The notes beneath the pieces are model-generated. The model was given only the letters and a program-made list of their open reading frames with translations. It was not told the origin of the DNA and searched no databases. Shown here piece after piece: positions 54,918 through 63,446 of a stretch of 64,000 bases of DNA. This DNA is from Chitinophagales bacterium (GTDB lineage: Bacteria > Bacteroidota > Bacteroidia > Chitinophagales > Saprospiraceae). The DNA lies in assembly GCA_017303475.1 (NCBI GenBank), contig JAFLBO010000024.1:1-64000 (forward strand), given 5' to 3'. Both the position numbers and the translations under genes were made by a program. How positions within the stretch are numbered: the stretch's first letter is position 1; each line of letters begins with the position of its first letter.

Positions 54918-56126
54918 TCACTCTTTTCTTTCCCGGAGCACCTCATCTATTGTTCGGGCCTGACGGTTTTCGGTGGGCTGGAAATTCCGGTTGGGATCGC
55001 GCATATTACCCAGGGATCTGATTTGCCGGAAAACAAACTTCGGAGCTTGCCAAACCACTCTTTTTACCGCCGGCGGCGCCTGGTCCAGCTGCAATACCCG
55101 CCAGATATTCCACATGAATACAAGCATGCCAAATAGCAACAGCACCGACCACCAGGGGGCTAAAAACAAGCCTGTCAGCAGACACAGTCCTGCCAGCCCA
55201 AGCTGGATAAACATGGGTAAAACCAGGGTAATTGCCCCAAAATAAAACTGGTTGAAACTGAAGTTGCGCAAACCCAGGCCCAACAATGCCAGGGCATTCG
55301 GAATGTTTTGAAAATAGGAATACAGCCAGCGTCCACGCTGCGTTTCCACATCTGCCCCTTTGCTCACTTTTTCATCATACACCATCGCTTCACGGGCATA
55401 CGCTATCCGGACACCCTGCCCCAGCAGGAAATTTTGCAAAATCTTGTCTTCCTGTAGCATCTTTTTCTCCAACAAGTGCCCCTGCGCAATAGCCTCACTT
55501 TCCAAATAAGCCTGATACAGATCATACCTTGTAGCCATTCCAGAACCACTGATTACAGCAGATGAACCCAATCGAAAGGCCGTTTCACGCTCCAGAAAAT
55601 TCTTGTAATGTTCCCCCAGGCTATCCAGTGCGGCGTAAACAGAATTAAGGTTTTTGGCTGTACGCTGCCCTTGCACACAGGAAAAACCGGCTGAAATCCA
55701 GGGTTTCAATTGCATCAAAAACTCCGGATGCGCCAGGTTGTCTGCATCAAATACCACCACATAATCAGGTTGCTCTACCAATTTCGCCATGGCATACCGG
55801 ATACTCCGGACCTTTAACCTGAGCGGTGATTCCGGGATCAGCGGGTGATATCTGGGATCTGAAATGCCAAAATCAAAAGCGGGGCATTCGTCTGCCACCA
55901 GATACACCTGCACATCAGGGCAGGTTTGATGCAACAGTGACCGCACCAGGGGCTGGGCAATGGCAGCATTGCGATAGGCGGTAATGATGCAGGCAAATTT
56001 AACGGGGACTGCCTGTACAGGTGGCAATTGCGGAAGGCTGCGCAGGCGGGCAAGGGTGATCACCAGGGCGGGATAAATCAATTGTGCCAATAAAATGGCG
56101 CATAACAAGGAGAAAAGCCAGCTCAT
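54918..56126 (-). CDS. Membrane-linked family 2 glycosyltransferase
   Basis: A 402-residue enzyme with an N-terminal membrane helix (LLCAILLAQLIYPALVITLA), a GT-A domain (FACIITAYRNAAIAQPLVRSLLHQT; DxD-like FDADN; an acceptor region with MLQEDKILQNFLLGQG) and two C-terminal helices (LVLPMFIQLGLAGLCLLTGLFL; SVLLLFGMLVFMWNIW). It adds sugars in exopolysaccharide synthesis. Its ATG overlaps the stop of the upstream transferase by four bases (ATGA), so translation is coupled. Confidence 0.88.
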   Translation of the reverse strand: MSWLFSLLCAILLAQLIYPALVITLARLRSLPQLPPVQAVPVKFACIITAYRNAAIAQPLVRSLLHQTCPDVQVYLVADECPAFDFGISDPRYHPLIPESPLRLKVRSIRYAMAKLVEQPDYVVVFDADNLAHPEFLMQLKPWISAGFSCVQGQRTAKNLNSVYAALDSLGEHYKNFLERETAFRLGSSAVISGSGMATRYDLYQAYLESEAIAQGHLLEKKMLQEDKILQNFLLGQGVRIAYAREAMVYDEKVSKGADVETQRGRWLYSYFQNIPNALALLGLGLRNFSFNQFYFGAITLVLPMFIQLGLAGLCLLTGLFLAPWWSVLLLFGMLVFMWNIWRVLQLDQAPPAVKRVVWQAPKFVFRQIRSLGNMRDPNRNFQPTENRQARTIDEVLRERKE

Positions 56127-57037
56127 GCCCTGCTTAGATTTGTGGTTAACCCAGACCAGATACCTCTCCAGAATACAAGCGCCTGTTGCCAGTTTCCTGC
56201 CAGCAAAGACCTGGCTGCTTTAACCGGAACCAGCACAAAACCCAGATAACCATAAAATCCCCACAAACCGGGACCTTTCCGCTGCCGGCGCATAAACAAA
56301 ATACGATTGCGCGCCATGTAATAGGTTTTGATAGAACCCATTTTATCAAGCGTATAGCTTTCCTTGTGCCATACGCGCGCCCTAGGTTCCAGCCATATGT
56401 CAAAACCGGCCCGACGAATACGCTCAGCCCAATCCAGTTCTTCGTAATACAAAAAGTAGCCTTCCCACATAGCCCCAACCTGCTCCAATACCTTTCTGGA
56501 TATCATCATGGCTGCCCCGTGCGCATAGGCGGTGGTGCGCGCACCCGCAAACTGCCCACGGTCGCGCGTGCGCGCCCCGATGGTTTCGTTTCTGCCTGTA
56601 AGGTTGGAAACCGGAGTCATTCCGGCATACTGGATCAGTGGCAAGGAACTGGTATCCTGCAGGGATGATTCCGGGAAATAACAAATCAGTGGGCTCAACA
56701 ACCCTACTCCCGGCTGCTGTTCCATAAATTCCACCATCCGCCGAATGCAGTTGGGCGCCAGCTCGGTGTCGTTATTGAGGAAAAACAAATAATCCCCCTT
56801 TGCCAGCGGCAATGCCAGGTTATTCCCTCCGGCAAAACCCAGGTTCTTGCTGCTGCGCAAAAAATGTACTTCCGGGTATTGTTCGAGGAACACCGCTTCC
56901 GGATTTTCCCTGCTCGCATTGTCTACCACAATCACCTCCAAATCCGGATAATCCTGCTGCCTGATGCTGTCCAACAGGGCACAGGTAGTCAGGGTTTCGT
57001 TGTAGTTTAACGTAATGACAGATACTTTCTTAAACAT
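56123..57037 (-). CDS. Family 2 glycosyltransferase (rhamnosyltransferase-like)
   Basis: From ATG 57037 the protein has 304 residues. It has a GT-A fold with SVITLNYNETLTTCALLDSIRQQ, VIVVDNASREN, FAGGNNLALPLAKGDYLFFLNNDTELAP and, later, FFLYYEELDWAERIRRAGFDI. These are typical of cytoplasmic transferases that act on lipid-linked sugars; dTDP-rhamnose is a possible donor given rfbA and rfbC in the window, but this is inference. The start overlaps the stop of the sugar-phosphate transferase gene by eight bases, showing coupling. Confidence 0.92.
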   Translation of the reverse strand: MFKKVSVITLNYNETLTTCALLDSIRQQDYPDLEVIVVDNASRENPEAVFLEQYPEVHFLRSSKNLGFAGGNNLALPLAKGDYLFFLNNDTELAPNCIRRMVEFMEQQPGVGLLSPLICYFPESSLQDTSSLPLIQYAGMTPVSNLTGRNETIGARTRDRGQFAGARTTAYAHGAAMMISRKVLEQVGAMWEGYFLYYEELDWAERIRRAGFDIWLEPRARVWHKESYTLDKMGSIKTYYMARNRILFMRRQRKGPGLWGFYGYLGFVLVPVKAARSLLAGNWQQALVFWRGIWSGLTTNLSRA

Positions 57038-58145
57038 CCTCTTGCTGGATAAAGGCTCCAAATGTTTTCAGCAAAATCCCGAGGTCTTTCCAAATAGAGT
57101 AAGGCGTTTTTGCATAGGCAATATCCAGGTGAATGCGCTCCTCCACCGTCATTTCCGGTTTGCCACGTTTGCTCACCTGCCAAAGGCCAGTAATACCCGC
57201 CGGCGCTAAAAAACGCGCACTCCAGGCATCCTTGGTCAGGGATTCCGCTTCGTAAACCGGGAGCGGACGGTTGCCCACGAGCGACATGTCGCCGCGCAAC
57301 ACATTGATCAGCTGCGGCAATTCATCAATGCTGTACTTGCGGATAAAACGACCAACCCGAGTAACACGTGGATCGTTGGCAATTTTAACAAAAATGGGCT
57401 TCTGATGCAAATACGGCGCCTGATACTGATTCAAATGCTCAAGCTCCTGCAAGCGGTCTTCCGCCCGGTTGTACATAGATCTGAATTTCAAAAACGCAAA
57501 AACCTGATAGCCGTACCCCACCCTTCGGGAGGTATAAATGACCGGGCCTCGCGTTTCAAGCCAAATGGCCAGCATAACGGGCGCCCAGATCCACATGGTT
57601 AGCAAAATCCCTGCCGAAGCGCCAATAATATCCAGCAGCCTTTTACTAAATGGAATTTTTAACCTGAAATGCTCTGCCTGCGCCGGGTATGCCGACTGTA
57701 AAAACCGGGGTTTGTATTGGTTCAGGAATTCAATTCGTCGTTCCACCTGCTGCCAATCTACCGGAATGGTATAACAGTCGTCTACTCCCATTGAGCGCAA
57801 CAATGCTGGCTCCGGCGCCTGGTCTTTTTCTGCAAAGGCAACTACAGGTACCGTACATAAATGCGGATGGGCTGCCAATTGTTGTACCAGCCTGAACTGA
57901 TCGCTGATCAGCCAGTCGGCATGACAAACAACAGCATAAGGCAAATGGAAAGTAGACAGCTCGTCTACTTGTTGTTCCAGCCAGCGATAGGCCAGGAATC
58001 CATTGGTTTCTACGGCATAATTCAGCTCGTTGCTACGAGCTGGCATGTGGCGGATATGATGTTCGATGGGGCCATCAAACCCCACGAAAAGCATTTCCCT
58101 GGTAGCCGCCAATGGGTAATCGGATGGGTGCGGGTTGGGATGCAT
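57030..58145 (-). CDS. Sugar-phosphate transferase with degenerate receiver-like N-terminus
   Basis: A 371-residue protein in two parts. The C-terminal part (about residues 160-371) is a bacterial sugar transferase: SKRLLDIIGASAGILLTMWIW membrane helix, VFAFLKFRSM, RFIRKYSIDELPQLINVLRGDMSLVGNRPLP, GITGLWQVSKRG. It would load the first sugar phosphate on undecaprenyl phosphate. The N-terminal 145 residues have a receiver-like strand pattern (YAVVCHADWL, VPVVAFAEKDQ, GVDDCYTIPVD). The phospho-Asp position appears to be His75, and the usual Lys is Pro128. It may bind a partner without being phosphorylated. It lies just after a stand-alone response regulator. Confidence 0.93.
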   Translation of the reverse strand: MHPNPHPSDYPLAATREMLFVGFDGPIEHHIRHMPARSNELNYAVETNGFLAYRWLEQQVDELSTFHLPYAVVCHADWLISDQFRLVQQLAAHPHLCTVPVVAFAEKDQAPEPALLRSMGVDDCYTIPVDWQQVERRIEFLNQYKPRFLQSAYPAQAEHFRLKIPFSKRLLDIIGASAGILLTMWIWAPVMLAIWLETRGPVIYTSRRVGYGYQVFAFLKFRSMYNRAEDRLQELEHLNQYQAPYLHQKPIFVKIANDPRVTRVGRFIRKYSIDELPQLINVLRGDMSLVGNRPLPVYEAESLTKDAWSARFLAPAGITGLWQVSKRGKPEMTVEERIHLDIAYAKTPYSIWKDLGILLKTFGAFIQQEDV

Positions 58146-58196
58146 GATTAAATTAGGTAATCGGTGTTTGTCGTTTTGTCCCTGTCAGAAAACGTG

Positions 58197-58562
58197 TCAG
58201 GGAATCAAGTCTAATATCTTTTCCTTAAGTTGTACCGGACTGAAGGGCTTGGCAAAGTATCCATGGGCGCCCAGGCGCTCAAAATGTTGGGCCTCGGATG
58301 CGTCTTCATTGGCGCCCAGCACAAAAACAGGGATGTCGGCCCACCAACCACTGCTGCGCAAATGATGCAACAGTGTAGCGCCATCCATTTCAGGCATGGT
58401 GGAATCAGTGACAATGACATCCGGTATGATGCCCTTGCTGAGTACACTCATGGCTTCAAGGCCATTTTTAGCGCTTAAAACAGTAAAATGCTCGGAAAGA
58501 AAACAGCCTATCGTACGGCGGAGATCTTCGTGATCCTCCACCAGGAGTAAACGTTTGGTCAT
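58197..58562 (-). CDS. Stand-alone response regulator receiver
   Basis: From ATG 58562 the protein has 121 residues, a receiver only. Acidic pair E9-D10, phosphorylation site D53 (VIVTDSTMPEMDG) and K105 (FAKPF) are present. The usual Thr/Ser at the switch position is Gly83 (VFVLGANED), which is unusual and could dampen the normal phosphorylation response. There is no output domain, so it acts by binding, possibly to the neighbouring sugar-phosphate transferase with its receiver-like part. It heads the exopolysaccharide operon on the minus strand. Confidence 0.92.
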   Translation of the reverse strand: MTKRLLLVEDHEDLRRTIGCFLSEHFTVLSAKNGLEAMSVLSKGIIPDVIVTDSTMPEMDGATLLHHLRSSGWWADIPVFVLGANEDASEAQHFERLGAHGYFAKPFSPVQLKEKILDLIP

Positions 58563-59069
58563 TGTGTAATCGTTTTTGGTCACAATAATTACCCGCTAAC
58601 TGGGGCATCCAGTCAACGTTCTTCCTATGCTTCTGCTTTGTTCCATGGATTAGTTTTTCCCATTGTATTGCCTTTTCAGGCCTTGGAAAAAACAAGAGCA
58701 GGCTGCTTGCCGGCACAGCGTTGGCCAGAGCTGAACAGCCCGGGTTAGATGGGGAATGATGGCCGGAAGTGCGGGAGGGATGACTTCAGGCGTACTGCCT
58801 GAATGAAACAAAGATAGTGCCGTTTAACCGCTTCACACAGTCTTAGGTTCGTCCGCCAGATGACGAAAGTCGAGTCATTTTTTTCATGAATAATAAATCA
58901 AACGGGTAAAAAAATGATAATCAATGAATTAAGCCAAATATTCGGGAATACATATTTTTTGTTAAATATGGCAGTAAGGGTCAGTTGACAAGGAATTAGC
59001 CCAATTTTACTACAAACGCTCCAATCCGCCCGGGCTCGTTTTACCTTTGCCCCTTCAAATTCATCCGGC
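58563..59069. promoter_or_regulatory. Divergent control region of the exopolysaccharide cluster
   Basis: Minus strand: TATCTTTG (58816-58809) is a -7 box for the response regulator, giving a leader of about 240 bases. This opens with a perfect hairpin TCAGGC-AGTAC-GCCTGA (58802-58786). Plus strand: TACCTTTG (59042-59049) is a -7 box for the glycosyltransferase, 20 bases from its GTG. No -33 TTG is convincing for either. I see no gene in this 507-base stretch; the region near 58880-58980 is AT-rich. Confidence 0.5.
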
Positions 59070-60254
59070 GTGTTGGAAATTGTTTTTTGGTTGGGACTGG
59101 CCATTATCGTGTATGCCTACCTGGGCTACGGGTTTGTGCTGTGGCTATTGGTACGGATCAAGCGCTGGATTTACTCCCCCCGCCCCCTCTCCTCACATGC
59201 ATTACCTGAGGTTACCTTCATCGTTTGCGCCTTCAATGAAGAAGACTGGATGGCCCGAAAGATCGCTAATTCTTTATCCCTGGATTACCCGCGCCACCTC
59301 ATCCATTTCTGGTTTGTTACGGATGGCTCAGACGACCAAACACCCCAAATTGTTGCCCAATATCCATACCCGGCAGATGTGCAGTGGAAGTTGTTGCACC
59401 AACCAGAACGCCAAGGAAAAATTGCCGCTTTCCAGCGCGCCATGGAACTGGTAAAAACTCCGGTTGTAGTGAGTACCGACGCCAATACCTTTGTTAACCG
59501 GGAAGCCATTCATCGACTGGTTAGTCATTTCAACGACCCCGATGTAGGTGCTGTAGCAGGCGAAAAACGCATTTCCATGTCGGAAAAAGAAGACGCCAGC
59601 AGTGCCGGGGAAGGCATCTATTGGCGGTATGAAAGCCTGCTGAAAAAATGGGATGCCGAACTTTGGACGGTGGTTGGCGCAGCCGGAGAATTGTTTGCCT
59701 TGCGCACCAACTGTTATGAGGCGGTTCCGGCAGATACGCTGGTAGAAGATTTTTACATGACCATGCGTATTGCCCAACGTGGCTACAAAGTGGCTTATGC
59801 CCCGGATGCCTGGGCTTCAGAGCGTTCATCTGCCACTGTTGGTGAAGAAATGAAACGAAAAGTGCGCATTGCGGCAGGCGGTTTGCAGGCTATTGTGCGT
59901 TTAGCGCCCCTGCTCAATCCCTTCCGCTATGGCGTTTTAAGCTTCCAGTACATATCTCATCGGGTGCTGCGCTGGACTCTGGCGCCGTTGTTTCTGCCTG
60001 TATTACTGATAATCAACACCATCCTGGCCTTTCAGGGGAAACCTTTTTACCAACTTTTACTGGCCGGACAGATTTTGTTTTATCTGGCCGCCCTCCTTGG
60101 CTGGTTTCTGGAACAACGCAAACTCAAAGTAAAGGTCCTGTTCGTGCCCTACTATTTTTGCCTCATGAACTGGGCTATGTACGCAGGCCTCGCCCGACTC
60201 CTCCGCGGCAGGCAGAGTGTTATTTGGGAAAAAGCCAAAAGAGCTGAGTTCTGA
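59070..60254 (+). CDS. Membrane family 2 glycosyltransferase (poly-GlcNAc/cellulose synthase-like)
   Basis: A 394-residue processive-type glycosyltransferase starting at GTG 59070. An N-terminal helix (FWLGLAIIVYAYLGYGFVLWLLV) is followed by a GT-A domain: TFIVCAFNEEDWMARKIANS, DGSDDQT, the DxD-like VVSTDANTF, the acid/base ED in LVEDFYMTMRIAQRG, and a RKVRIAAGG region in place of QxxRW. Four C-terminal helices follow. It is divergent from the response-regulator operon and probably adds to the same polymer. The loss of QxxRW suggests a different acceptor handling from PgaC. Confidence 0.92.
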   Translation: MLEIVFWLGLAIIVYAYLGYGFVLWLLVRIKRWIYSPRPLSSHALPEVTFIVCAFNEEDWMARKIANSLSLDYPRHLIHFWFVTDGSDDQTPQIVAQYPYPADVQWKLLHQPERQGKIAAFQRAMELVKTPVVVSTDANTFVNREAIHRLVSHFNDPDVGAVAGEKRISMSEKEDASSAGEGIYWRYESLLKKWDAELWTVVGAAGELFALRTNCYEAVPADTLVEDFYMTMRIAQRGYKVAYAPDAWASERSSATVGEEMKRKVRIAAGGLQAIVRLAPLLNPFRYGVLSFQYISHRVLRWTLAPLFLPVLLIINTILAFQGKPFYQLLLAGQILFYLAALLGWFLEQRKLKVKVLFVPYYFCLMNWAMYAGLARLLRGRQSVIWEKAKRAEF

Positions 60255-60258
60255 TAGT

Positions 60259-61518
60259 TTATCTCCTTGCACTATTCAAGGTAACCGCTCCCATAAGCCG
60301 GTCAAAGCGGGCGCCAAATGGCCGGAAATACACCAAAATAGTATATTGATTACCGGTGGCGTACCAGTTACCTTCAAAGCCGTCTATATCAGGTTTTCCG
60401 GTGCGTGAGTCAACCACCAGATATTGATAATCGTAGTGCCCTTGCTTAAGCCAGCCTTCGCACCAATACACACGGGCCTGTTCATCGTATTGCATTTTGT
60501 ATTCAGGCTTCAGTTGCCAGTCCGTTAGCTCCCCAAATACGTACACATCTGAACCATCAAGCTCCTGATTTTGCTTGATGGAAAACAACACCAGGCTGTA
60601 ATCACATTGCAGCAAGGTTTGGTTGGCATTGGCATTATCTATCACAAAACGCCCGTCGGCATCCGGCCGGAAAATGACTGGTCGGTCATATCTGCTTTCA
60701 TCAGGCTGGAGGGTTACTTCATAATAGGTGGGTGTTTCTTTGATTCCCCGCACAAACTCGCCTCTGTAATCAAAAGACCGGATATCAAAAAAACGGAACT
60801 CCTTGCCCGCAGGAAACACAATTTCATCCTGATAATCAAATACTATGTCTTCTCCCCTGGTAATAAAAGGCTTGATTGGCCCCATGGCGTTGTCCCAGCG
60901 ACCATTCTGTAACACAAAAGCTTTGACATCATTTTGTGGCATAGACACCCTGACACCCTTGGGAACTACCTTGAAATCAATCTCATGGTGCGTATCCTGC
61001 TTGTCAACCCGGGAAGTGCGCACAAATTCAGCATCAATACGCCATAGTGGTTCCACCACCATGAATCGACGGGTGAGCACCAGGCGGTCGTCTTCAGTGT
61101 CAAATACCTGCAGCAGATAGTTTCCCGATCGGGTCCATCGCATATTTTGATTGGGCAGTCCCAAGGCATAATGGGTGTATTGCATCAGGGTATTGAACGA
61201 TGGCTGAACGTTCAGGATCCGATCGTCGGTAAACCCGTCTATGTATTCATTATCTGATAAATCTGAGCGTTGCCAGTCGCTGTTGCAATGAATCAGGGTA
61301 TATTTATAATCTTTGAGCTCATCACCCATGTGGTCAAACTGCAGCACCATGGTATTATTTCCAGCGCCGAGGTTTACGATAGGCATAGAAAGTGGAGAAC
61401 CGGCAAGGGTTAGTTGAACCGAACAAATGTTGGGGTCAAGTATTTGATTCTGATGTTGAGCTTCGAGGGAGAATGGCGTCAGGAAGCCAATCAGGAATTG
61501 AGAAAATATTTTGCGCAT
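60259..61518 (-). CDS. T9SS plug-like protein (DUF5103)
   Basis: A 419-residue secreted protein (signal cut after SLEAQ). The sequence QLTLAGSPLSMPIVNLGAGNNTMVLQFDHMGDELKDYKYTLIHCNSDWQRSDLSDNEYIDGF is the hallmark of DUF5103. In T9SS the plug protein closes the periplasmic side of the SprA translocon in the complex lacking PorV. It is followed 3 bases earlier on the strand by an RluA gene, so the two are co-transcribed. The gene converges on the glycosyltransferase with a four-base gap. Confidence 0.9.
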   Translation of the reverse strand: MRKIFSQFLIGFLTPFSLEAQHQNQILDPNICSVQLTLAGSPLSMPIVNLGAGNNTMVLQFDHMGDELKDYKYTLIHCNSDWQRSDLSDNEYIDGFTDDRILNVQPSFNTLMQYTHYALGLPNQNMRWTRSGNYLLQVFDTEDDRLVLTRRFMVVEPLWRIDAEFVRTSRVDKQDTHHEIDFKVVPKGVRVSMPQNDVKAFVLQNGRWDNAMGPIKPFITRGEDIVFDYQDEIVFPAGKEFRFFDIRSFDYRGEFVRGIKETPTYYEVTLQPDESRYDRPVIFRPDADGRFVIDNANANQTLLQCDYSLVLFSIKQNQELDGSDVYVFGELTDWQLKPEYKMQYDEQARVYWCEGWLKQGHYDYQYLVVDSRTGKPDIDGFEGNWYATGNQYTILVYFRPFGARFDRLMGAVTLNSARR

Positions 61519-61521
61519 GGT

Positions 61522-62187
61522 TTACTGGTTAGTGGGGGTATTCAGTGCCCAGGCATCCCAGGGCGCTTCGATGGTCATTGGGGCATTGGTACGCGGATGC
61601 ATGAATTGTAAACGCACCGCCTGTAATTTGATTTCATAATCCCGCCAAAATTGTCCGCCATAAAGCTGATCACCCAAAATTGGAGCGCCAACATGCGCCA
61701 ATTGAGCGCGTATTTGGTGAAAACGTCCGGTTTCCGGGTAAATTTCCAGCAGAGCCTGGTTTTCGCGACGTTCCAATACTTTGAAATCCAGCGCACAAGG
61801 TTGTGTATCTGCCATATATTGGTCGAAAACAAGCGCCTTTTTCCCGGATTCATCCCGTTTCAACCAATGAGTCAAAACTCCGGAATCAATGGAGGGCGCG
61901 TGTTCTACTACTGCTTGATACGTTTTTTTGACCAAACGTTGCTCAAACTGACGCATAAGCACGCTCAGCGATTGTTTAGATTTAGCCAAAACCAACACAC
62001 CACCGGAAACACGATCCAACCTGTGAACGGCCCGGAGGTAAGGACTGCGTTGCCCGGGATTTCTTTGTCGAAACCAGTCAAGAGCCAACTTTTCAGCAGA
62101 TGGATGCGCAGCATTACCACTCTCGGTAGACAAGCCCCCCGGCTTGTCAATGACCAACATATCAGTGTCTTCAAAAAGGATATTCAA
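61522..62187 (-). CDS. RluA-family pseudouridine synthase
   Basis: A 221-residue RNA-modifying enzyme that isomerises uridines to pseudouridine. The active-site motif is VHRLDRVSGGVLVLAKS (Asp in HRLD). LVIDKPGGLSTESG, GRFHQIRAQLAHVGAPILGD and LYGG are conserved. There is no S4 domain, as in the short TruC/RluA-like group, so the target RNA cannot be named. The start is TTG 62187; an ATG nine codons later would cut off a conserved strand. It leads the transcript into the T9SS plug gene (gap 3 bases). Confidence 0.94.
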   Translation of the reverse strand: MNILFEDTDMLVIDKPGGLSTESGNAAHPSAEKLALDWFRQRNPGQRSPYLRAVHRLDRVSGGVLVLAKSKQSLSVLMRQFEQRLVKKTYQAVVEHAPSIDSGVLTHWLKRDESGKKALVFDQYMADTQPCALDFKVLERRENQALLEIYPETGRFHQIRAQLAHVGAPILGDQLYGGQFWRDYEIKLQAVRLQFMHPRTNAPMTIEAPWDAWALNTPTNQ

Positions 62188-62277
62188 GTAAGGATAATTT
62201 TTTAGTCAAGGCCTCGTTCATGGGCTGCAAACCTACTTTGATTTTACGGAAAACTGATCCAATTACCTGTTAATAGG

Positions 62278-62404
62278 AAGTTGGACCTTAGATTGCCGGA
62301 TGTTGGATATTGGACAAGATTTATCCAATATCCTGAATTCTCCCTACTATTAAGCGGTCCAACATCCAATAGTCTAATGTCCAACAGTCTAACGTCCAAT
62401 ATCC
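62278..62404. repeat. Intergenic palindromic element F
   Basis: A perfect hairpin GGATATTGGA-N9-TCCAATATCC (62305-62333) is preceded by GTTGGA words on the left. On the right it is followed by tandem words TCCAACATCCAATAGTC, TAATGTCCAACAGTC and TAACGTCCAATATCC. The last word ends directly before the ATG at 62405. The elements lie between divergent genes, so they occupy both 5' regions. Confidence 0.82.
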
Positions 62405-63436
62405 ATGACCAAGTTCCATCCTTTTTGGCTTCTGCCGGCATTGCTTGCTTTACATTCCTGCGCCTCTGTAAAACCCAAAACCGCCTTTGATGCGGCTAAA
62501 GTGCCCCCAGCACCGGATTATTCCCTGATGGAAAACTGGGCGGCGCACCCCGATAAAGAAGATCCGGCCGATATGAGTCCTGATCCTTCGTTGTCGCCGG
62601 ATTTGCAAAAAGACGCCCCGGTTGATGTCTTTTTCCTGCACCCCACTACCTACACGGGCGCCTTGCGTCATCAACGCAATTGGAACGCTTCAATTACCGA
62701 TGAACGCACCAACCGTAAGACCGACAATGGAACCATCCAGTACCAGGCTTCCATATTTAATGGCGCCGGCCGGGTTTTTGCGCCTCGTTACCGGCAGGCG
62801 CACCTGCATGTATTTTTTACTAAAAAAGACACCGTCGCCGCAAAAAAAGCCTTGGAAGTTGCCTATGCTGATGCCAAAGCAGCCTTTCAACATTACCTGA
62901 AATACTGGAACAACGGACGACCGTTCATACTGGCAGGCCACAGCCAGGGAGGCCTGCATACCAAAACTTTGTTGCAGCAATTAGTGGAAGACAAAGATCT
63001 GGAGCAGCAACTGGTATCCGCTTATATTGTAGGATGGCCGGTGGCAGAAAAAGAATTCCGCAAACTAAAACCTTGCGAAAAGCCGGATCAGGTAGACTGC
63101 TACTGTACCTGGCGCACCTGGGAGCGGCGTTTTGGTCAGCGCCTGAAAGAGGATCAGAAAACGGTTTGCACCAATCCATTGCTTTGGCATACCAAGCCAA
63201 ACGAATATGCCGCCAAATCGCTAAACAAAGGCGCCGTGATCCGGCCGTTTAACCGTATCTACCCTCAATCCACAGATGCAGAGGTTCACAAAGGTATTTT
63301 GCTGGCTTCCAAACCAAAATTTAAAGGAAGCGCCCTGTTTTTTAGCAAAAATTATCACCCGGGCGATTTCAACCTGTATTACATGAATGTAAGAGAAAAT
63401 GCCCAGACAAGAGCCCGGGCATTTTCAAGACGGTAA
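62405..63436 (+). CDS. DUF3089 alpha/beta-hydrolase-like lipoprotein
   Basis: A 343-residue protein with a lipoprotein-like signal (LLPALLALHSC, Cys 17) and the DUF3089 fold. VDVFFLHPTTYTG opens the domain, FAPRYRQAHLHVFF follows, and the nucleophile elbow is AGHSQGG (Ser of a serine hydrolase). The family is related to lipases/esterases, with unknown substrates. Its ATG immediately follows repeat element F, leaving no unique leader. Confidence 0.9.
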   Translation: MTKFHPFWLLPALLALHSCASVKPKTAFDAAKVPPAPDYSLMENWAAHPDKEDPADMSPDPSLSPDLQKDAPVDVFFLHPTTYTGALRHQRNWNASITDERTNRKTDNGTIQYQASIFNGAGRVFAPRYRQAHLHVFFTKKDTVAAKKALEVAYADAKAAFQHYLKYWNNGRPFILAGHSQGGLHTKTLLQQLVEDKDLEQQLVSAYIVGWPVAEKEFRKLKPCEKPDQVDCYCTWRTWERRFGQRLKEDQKTVCTNPLLWHTKPNEYAAKSLNKGAVIRPFNRIYPQSTDAEVHKGILLASKPKFKGSALFFSKNYHPGDFNLYYMNVRENAQTRARAFSRR

Positions 63437-63446
63437 CAAAATTCGA

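Noticed and set aside
54722..55136. Frames reading RRDLPLA...KGKSRRSS
   Set aside because: They translate the hairpin and arms of element D in both directions.
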